NCBI RefSeq assembly: GCF_900187375.1
Contig: NZ_FYEW01000002.1
Location: forward strand, 930,001-994,000
Length of the DNA stretch: 64,000 nucleotides
Direction of reading: 5' to 3'
DNA from: Hymenobacter gelipurpurascens
Lineage (GTDB): Bacteria > Bacteroidota > Bacteroidia > Cytophagales > Hymenobacteraceae
Shown: positions 59,191 through 64,000 of the stretch, piece by piece
How the letters are laid out: every line of letters begins with the position of its first letter
Position numbering within the stretch: the first letter of the stretch is position 1
Position numbers and translations under genes: made by a program
The notes under the pieces: model-generated
Database searches by the model: none
What the model was told of the DNA's origin: nothing
Seen by the model: only the letters and a program-made list of their open reading frames with translations

Positions 59191-60165
59191 ATGAACCGCT
59201 TCGACCGAATCACGGCTATTCTCATTCAGCTGCAAGCCCGTCGGGTGGTGAAAGGCCAGGAGCTGGCTGAGCGGTTTGGCGTCAGTCTGCGCACGGTGTA
59301 CCGCGACCTGCGCACATTGGAAGAAGCGGGAGTGCCGCTTTACGGGGAGGCAGGCGTGGGCTACTCGCTGGTAGAAGGCTACCGGCTGCCGCCCGTGCTG
59401 TTTACACGCGAAGAAGCTACGGCCCTGCTCACGGCCGAGAAGCTGGCAGCCCAGCTCACCAACCCGCATATGGCACGCCTTACCGGGGCCGCCATGGACA
59501 AGCTGCGCGCTGTGCTAGGCCACTCCGACCGCGACTACCTGGCTGAGCTAAGCCCGCGCGTAACGGTGCTGAAACCCTGGCTGCATCGCGCCTCTGCCCC
59601 TCCCTCCAGCGATACGCATCAGCTCCTGCTTTCCAGCATCGCTACCCATCGTGTAGCCGCCATTGATTACCGCGCCGGTTACCACGGCGCAGCCACCCAG
59701 CGCGAGGTAGAGCCCATCGGGCTGTACTATGGGCAATACTGGCACTTAGTGGCCTACTGCCGCCTGCGCCAGGAATACCGGGATTTTCGCCTCGACCGCA
59801 TCACCAGCCTGCAGCTGCGAGACGAGCACTTCGAGCCGCGGCCCGAGACGCTGCAGTCGTACTGGGCCGAGCAGGCGCGGCAGCGGCCCGGCACCACGGT
59901 GGTAGCCCGATTCCGGCCCGAAGCACTGGCCTACGCTCATGAGAACAAGCATTATTTCGGCTGGCTGCAGGAGCAGGAAACCGAGGAAGGTCTGGTGGAA
60001 ATGACGCTTCAGCCCATGCACCTGGAAAGCATAGCGCGGTGGCTGATGCTGTTTGGGGCCAACGTGACAGTAATGTCGCCGCCGGAGCTGCAGCAGCGCC
60101 TGCGCGACATTGCCCGGGAGGCCTACGAACATTTTTCTGGCACTGCGGAAAACCTGCTGACATAG
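59191..60165 (+). CDS. YafY/PafBC-like transcription regulator with WYL domain
   Basis: 324 aa. N-terminal helix-turn-helix of the HTH_11 type (RFDRITAILIQLQARRVVKGQELAERFGVSLRTVYRDLRTLEE). The WYL domain has REVEPIGLYYGQYWHLVAYCRLRQEYRDFRLDRI at about 171-204 with the Tyr and Arg of the ligand site. The C-terminal WCX part ends in LRDIAREAYEHF. It usually binds a small molecule or single-stranded DNA. The DinB gene starts 58 bases downstream, and this WYL-DinB pair is common in bacteria. Confidence 0.9.
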   Translation: MNRFDRITAILIQLQARRVVKGQELAERFGVSLRTVYRDLRTLEEAGVPLYGEAGVGYSLVEGYRLPPVLFTREEATALLTAEKLAAQLTNPHMARLTGAAMDKLRAVLGHSDRDYLAELSPRVTVLKPWLHRASAPPSSDTHQLLLSSIATHRVAAIDYRAGYHGAATQREVEPIGLYYGQYWHLVAYCRLRQEYRDFRLDRITSLQLRDEHFEPRPETLQSYWAEQARQRPGTTVVARFRPEALAYAHENKHYFGWLQEQETEEGLVEMTLQPMHLESIARWLMLFGANVTVMSPPELQQRLRDIAREAYEHFSGTAENLLT

Positions 60166-60223
60166 GGCTGTCAGTGGCCTACGCGAGTTTTGGGACATCC
60201 TTCACCTAACCTCATCACTTGCC

Positions 60224-60745
60224 ATGGAAGCCACCCTTGTCACCCCGCATGCCCTTGCCCTACTGCCTGAGCTCGACCACGAGCTTACCCTCACGCGCCG
60301 TGTGCTGGAGCGCCTGCCCGCCGAGCATTTCGATTGGCAGCCTCACGTAAAATCGATGACGCTAGGCCACCTCGCGGCCCACACCACCGACTTGCTGGGC
60401 GGCATTAAAACCACCTTCGAAACCACCGAGCTAAACCTGGCCAACTACACCGACCTCGCTCCGGCGAAGCCCACCACCACGGAGGAACTGGTATTACGTC
60501 TGGCAGAAAATGGAGCCGCCGCCCGCCAAGCCCTCATGGAAGCCTCCCCCGAAGACTTCGAGCAACTCTGGACGTTGCGATTCGGGGAGCAGGTTATTAT
60601 GAGTCAGTCCCGCGCCGGTATTGTGCGCCACCTCATCAGCCACACCATCCATCACCGCGGCCAGCTCTCCGTATACCTGCGCCTGCTTGATGTGCCCGTG
60701 CCCTACATCTACGGCCCATCGGCTGATGAAACTGAAGCACGCTAG
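60224..60745 (+). CDS. DinB-family protein paired with the WYL regulator
   Basis: 173 aa. Four-helix bundle with metal His residues in LGHLAAHTTDLLGG (about 47-60) and RHLISHTIHHRGQLSVYLR (about 136-154). HxxxH-x-x-x-R-type pattern H-T-I-H-H-R-G-Q is typical of the DinB/YfiT superfamily. Co-directional with the WYL regulator (58-base gap), so probably its target or partner. Followed by a hairpin terminator. Confidence 0.88.
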   Translation: MEATLVTPHALALLPELDHELTLTRRVLERLPAEHFDWQPHVKSMTLGHLAAHTTDLLGGIKTTFETTELNLANYTDLAPAKPTTTEELVLRLAENGAAARQALMEASPEDFEQLWTLRFGEQVIMSQSRAGIVRHLISHTIHHRGQLSVYLRLLDVPVPYIYGPSADETEAR

Positions 60746-60770
60746 GCCCTAGGCCACTCCACCCGCACCC

Positions 60771-60807
60771 AACGGCGCCCGAAGCTTTCGTAGCTTTGGG
60801 CGCCGTT
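60771..60807 (+). terminator. Hairpin behind the DinB gene
   Basis: A 16-bp stem AACGGCGCCCGAAGCT with 60792-60807, one mismatch, 5-base loop; no good T-run. Confidence 0.65.
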
Positions 60808-60869
60808 AGCTGTTACTGGCCCACAGCAGTTGCCTAAGTTTTCAAGGCCAACTTTTTTGTTTAATTGTG

Positions 60870-61490
60870 ATGCCGCACCAGCACTTTTTGCTTTACAAGC
60901 CCTTTGGGTACCTCAGTCAGTTTGTGAGCGAAAATGCGCGGGAGGCCCGAAAAAAGAAGTTTTTGGGCGAGCTGCACGAATTCCCGGAAGGCACCATGGC
61001 CATTGGCCGCCTCGACGAGGATAGCGAAGGTCTGCTGCTGCTCACTACCGATGGCCGCGTGAGTGAGCGGGTGCGCCGCAAGGATGTAGAAAAGGAATAC
61101 TACGCCCAGGTAGACGGTCTTCTGACAGATGAGGCCGTAACCCAACTCCAGCAAGGCATCGAAATTGCCCACCGCAGCGTGCTCTACCAGACGCTCCCCG
61201 CCCGCGTCCGCCGCCTGGAGCAGGCCCCCGAGCTGCCACCCCGGGGCCGCAAAATCCGCGACGACCGCCACGGCCCCACCAGCTGGGTTTCTCTTATCGT
61301 GACGGAAGGCAAGTTTCGCCAGATCCGCAAGATGACAGCCGCTGCGGGCTTTCCTACGCTCCGGTTGGTGCGGGTGCGCGTGGGCACTATCTGGCTGGGT
61401 GGCCTAGGCCCCGGCGACGTGCAGGAGGTAGCTGATTTTGCACTACCCGGTCCTGACCCAGCGGCTACGGCGGCTCAACCTAGTATATAA
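60870..61490 (+). CDS. 23S rRNA pseudouridine synthase, RsuA/RluE-like
   Basis: 206 aa from ATG 60870 (GTG 60867 is in frame directly before). Lacks an S4 domain, as RluE does. LLYKPFGYLSQF opens the fold; GRLDEDSEGLLLLTTDG (about 49-65) has the catalytic Asp; KEYYAQVDG, ILTEGKFRQIRKM-type VTEGKFRQIRKMTAAAGFPTLRLVRVRVG is the C-terminal signature. It isomerises one uridine of rRNA; the RluE assignment (U2457) is likely but not certain. Confidence 0.88.
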   Translation: MPHQHFLLYKPFGYLSQFVSENAREARKKKFLGELHEFPEGTMAIGRLDEDSEGLLLLTTDGRVSERVRRKDVEKEYYAQVDGLLTDEAVTQLQQGIEIAHRSVLYQTLPARVRRLEQAPELPPRGRKIRDDRHGPTSWVSLIVTEGKFRQIRKMTAAAGFPTLRLVRVRVGTIWLGGLGPGDVQEVADFALPGPDPAATAAQPSI

Positions 61491-62116
61491 ATCTCCTGTT
61501 AACGCCTGGCAGTGCGTTGGACCCTGGCCTTTCACTATACTTTTTAAGGCGAAAGGGCCTAGGAAGCGTACAGAAGAGCTTTTATTGAATAAGTATAATT
61601 TTTTATTTAAATATTATCAATATATATTTTTATATGTTTACCTTAGGTACATGTACTTGTGGTTCCGGCAAATGATGTTCTAGGCTCCCTATTGCCGGAG
61701 CCCAGCACCTGATCTATTCCCCACGGCGGGCAGCCTTCATTGGCGTTGCGCAGTTGCTTCCACAGCCTTTTTTCCCTCACGCCGGCCTTGTTTTCCAGCA
61801 GTATCTGCATACTGCTCCGGTCCCCCTATTGCCCTTGCCTGCACTACTCCAGCACGAGTTTTTGGGGTGGCTAGGCCAGTACCATACCCGCTGCTGAAGC
61901 TTGTCCCTTTTGATGGCAAGCTGCTCTAGAACGGGGTAGACTAAACACCTTCTGGCTTGTGCCCGCGTGGCCCTACAAGGGCAGAGCTACTTGCGCAGAA
62001 CTACTTTTCTGGTGATCGGGACCAAGGCTACAATAGTGTGTGGCCCGCCTTGGTGTGCTGCTTGGCGGCCAATCGGATAATTGATGTTTCGGGCATTCCT
62101 CTTGAATGAAAAACTC
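61491..62116. other. Long intergenic stretch with an AT-rich island
   Basis: No credible gene in any frame. 61565-61680 is very AT-rich (TTTTTTATTTAAATATTATC and more) with TACCTTAGG near 61637. The rest is ordinary. It may hold the distant promoter of the surface protein that follows. Confidence 0.55.
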
Positions 62117-64000
62117 ATGCGCTCTACTTCTCACTCTGCATTTACCACCCACACCTGCTTCACTCAGTTTCTGACACAAATCAACAACATAGCTGTAGGC
62201 CTCTGCCGCTATGCGTTGGTGGTAGGCCTGCTACTTACCGGCCTGTCGGCCAGTGCTCAGAAAACGGGGTTTGGGGGCTCCCTGTTCTCCCAGTTCGGCA
62301 ATGAGCCGACGAAAGAGCAGTGGATCTTCGGCATTCTTAACCCCAACAATTCCGAATACTTCGAGGGCACTTCTACTCCTCAGCGCCTCCTGCTCAAGGA
62401 CATTCCGCGCACTGCCTCGGGCACCGATAAGCATACGCTGTATTTCCGGGTGCTGGCCACCAAAAGCGGCATCAATGCCTACGACTTTCTGGTTAGCTAC
62501 GACCAAACCAAAGTGGACTATGACGCCATAACCGGCACGGAACGCCCCGACCTGACCCCTACAGTAAGTGGCGAATCAACACAAGGAGAAAAAGACTTGC
62601 TGGCGGCACTGTATGGCAAAACCGGGCCCTTCAAAGCCTTGGCTACAGCTCCTACAGCTGCTCAGCACAAGGGTGCCGTGGGTACCAGCAAAACCACCGC
62701 GTACATTGTCAATAAATATGACGGGCTTTACCCTGGCGATGCCCGAAAAGTACAACTCTATAGCGATGAGGAGTTTGTAGGCACTCCGGTTTTACGCCTG
62801 ATGAGCTACACAAACCCGGACAAGGACCAGGACTCTTATGCGCTGTATGAATTAGAATTTGAATTTAAGCGGGGCACCACCGTCACTTCTCCCGACTTGC
62901 TGCTGCTGATGGGTGGCCACTTGGCCCTCAGCGGGCAGAGCGGCCCCGTAACGCTGGCCGAAATTCGCTACGATAACAGCAAAGGCGCTTCCTTCATCAG
63001 CGGTGGGCCTTATCACTTCAAGCTGGATAAGCTGGACGGCATCAGCCTGGGTAATCAGGACAACCAGATCCAGTCGGGCGCCATCACTATTTTTGTAGCC
63101 TCCCGTTGCACCCTAGCTGATAATATCAATACCTGCGCCGGCTCAATACTGGACTACAGCGTTTCCACAAATGCTTCGGGCGCTACCATTACCTGGACGA
63201 TTCAAGGAAGTGGAACATTTGTGGATGCGAGCGGCGCGCCAACCACTCCCGGCAATACCACAGCCGTGAAGGTGAAAGCCTCCGATGTAGGCACCACTGC
63301 CGGAACCTTCACCGTCACGGCCACTATCACGGCCCCAGGGTTTGTGGGTAGTTCCTGCTCTGATGTGGTAACCGTAAACCCACTTCCGACCGTGACGGCC
63401 GACGATAAGCCCGTGTGCGTAGGAAGCACGGTGCAGCTGACAGGCAGTCCGAGTGGGGGAACCTGGAGTGGTGCCAATGTTTCGGGCTCTACCTTCAATG
63501 CAGCCGGACTCACGGCGGGCACCTATACCGTCACCTATTCCTTCACGAGTGCTGGGGGGTGCACCTCCACTGACAACGCTACCATCACGGTGAATGACCT
63601 GCCTACCGCAGGTATTACAGGAGGCACCTTCTGTAAAAACGGCACCACTCAGCTCTCGATAACGAGTGGCCCTACCACTGGCACTTTCAGCGCCAGCCCG
63701 TCCGGCCTCAGCATCAGCAGCTCTGGTCTCATAAACCTAGCAGCCAGTACTCTCGGCACCTACACCGTCACGTACAGCTTCTCTGATGCCAACTCCTGCT
63801 CTAACACGACGACTTCCTCTGTAACCGTAAACGATCAGCCTGGCCAACCCGCCGTGACGGTTGTGCAGCCTAGCTGTTCCTCCATGACCGGCACCGTAAC
63901 CGTCACGAGCCCAGTAGGCCCCAATGTGGAGTACAGCAACCAGGGAGGTGCGTATCAGTCTGAGGCAACCTTCACTTTCAATGCCGGACAGGGCTACAGC
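62117..64000 (+). CDS. Giant Ig/PKD-like surface protein (3' end missing)
   Basis: The frame is open from ATG 62117 to the window edge, at least 628 residues. A long basic N-terminal region precedes the signal segment CRYALVVGLLLTGLSASAQ, so the signal peptide is unusually extended. Residues to about 330 form a unique domain (FGILNPNNSEYFEG..., LLLKDIPRTASGTDKHTLYF). From about 330 on, repeats of 80-90 residues of the type GTYTVTYSF...CS....TVNDLP with paired Cys appear, typical of very large gliding or adhesion proteins in this phylum. A type IX sorting domain is expected at the missing end. Confidence 0.82.
   Translation, partial: MRSTSHSAFTTHTCFTQFLTQINNIAVGLCRYALVVGLLLTGLSASAQKTGFGGSLFSQFGNEPTKEQWIFGILNPNNSEYFEGTSTPQRLLLKDIPRTASGTDKHTLYFRVLATKSGINAYDFLVSYDQTKVDYDAITGTERPDLTPTVSGESTQGEKDLLAALYGKTGPFKALATAPTAAQHKGAVGTSKTTAYIVNKYDGLYPGDARKVQLYSDEEFVGTPVLRLMSYTNPDKDQDSYALYELEFEFKRGTTVTSPDLLLLMGGHLALSGQSGPVTLAEIRYDNSKGASFISGGPYHFKLDKLDGISLGNQDNQIQSGAITIFVASRCTLADNINTCAGSILDYSVSTNASGATITWTIQGSGTFVDASGAPTTPGNTTAVKVKASDVGTTAGTFTVTATITAPGFVGSSCSDVVTVNPLPTVTADDKPVCVGSTVQLTGSPSGGTWSGANVSGSTFNAAGLTAGTYTVTYSFTSAGGCTSTDNATITVNDLPTAGITGGTFCKNGTTQLSITSGPTTGTFSASPSGLSISSSGLINLAASTLGTYTVTYSFSDANSCSNTTTSSVTVNDQPGQPAVTVVQPSCSSMTGTVTVTSPVGPNVEYSNQGGAYQSEATFTFNAGQGYS

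Noticed and set aside
62106..62176. ATG at 62106 (MKNSCALLLTLHL) as start of the surface protein
   Set aside because: That frame stops after about 22 codons; the long frame starts at ATG 62117.
61737..62179. Two short minus-strand ORFs before the giant surface gene
   Set aside because: No start context, no recognisable features and they overlap the N-terminal coding region in antisense.

Overview
The window reads as chromosome from a Bacteroidota bacterium of the Hymenobacter/Cytophagales kind. Supporting signs are a SusC/SusD pair, other TonB-dependent receptors with an N-terminal carboxypeptidase-like domain, type IX secretion C-terminal sorting domains (YPNP start), lipoproteins with DUF4468, GIN and DUF3616 domains, promoters of the Bacteroidetes type (TTG, about 19 bases, TAnnTTTG), and fairly high GC in genes against AT-rich gaps. 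No transposase, phage gene, rRNA or CRISPR array was seen; the genus is an inference.

Layout. 1-5.2 kb: nucleotide synthesis on the minus strand (purL with a PurS-like front end, cut by the window edge; pyrE; pyrF overlapping a PyrD-like gene that lacks the catalytic Cys). 5.5-6.0 kb: a compact minus-strand unit with a very good promoter, a Phe-rich leader ORF, a terminator and a 54-residue synthetase-like scrap. 6.4-11 kb: secreted proteins (DUF4468, NUC endonuclease, 743-aa sorted surface protein). 11.3-17.3 kb: sigma-54-type response regulator, a large hybrid histidine kinase and a flavin monooxygenase in one direction with short gaps. 17.4-21.5 kb: a 39-aa membrane peptide, a short sorted protein, then a flavoprotein, type III polyketide synthase and methyltransferase that look like a small phenolic-lipid/quinone pathway. 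21.6-27.3 kb: histone-deacetylase-like hydrolase and SusD/SusC. 28 kb: tRNA-Val(GAC) with an unusual C33. 28.3-38.9 kb: outer-membrane, stress and oxidation genes, including a GMC oxidase beside an aldehyde dehydrogenase. 39-43.6 kb: TonB receptor plus surface lipoprotein. 43.7-52 kb: B1 metallo-beta-lactamase, scramblase-like, TPR, AraC, GrpB, HEXXH protein, GIN protein. 52.2-61.5 kb: AraC regulator, pckA, pectate lyase, MFS transporter, WYL regulator with DinB, pseudouridine synthase. 62.1-64 kb: start of a giant Ig-like surface protein.

Two features run through the whole window. One is a set of long intergenic inverted repeats of at least two sequence families, mostly at the ends of genes. 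The other is a very frequent GGCCTAG/CTAGGCC motif, often as GTGGCCTAGGCCAC and often in the loop of a hairpin. The items most worth a second look are the Cys-less PyrD-like protein inside the pyr cluster, the leader RNA at 5.8-5.96 kb, the type III PKS trio, the C33 tRNA-Val, the GGCCTAG motif and the hairpin families.
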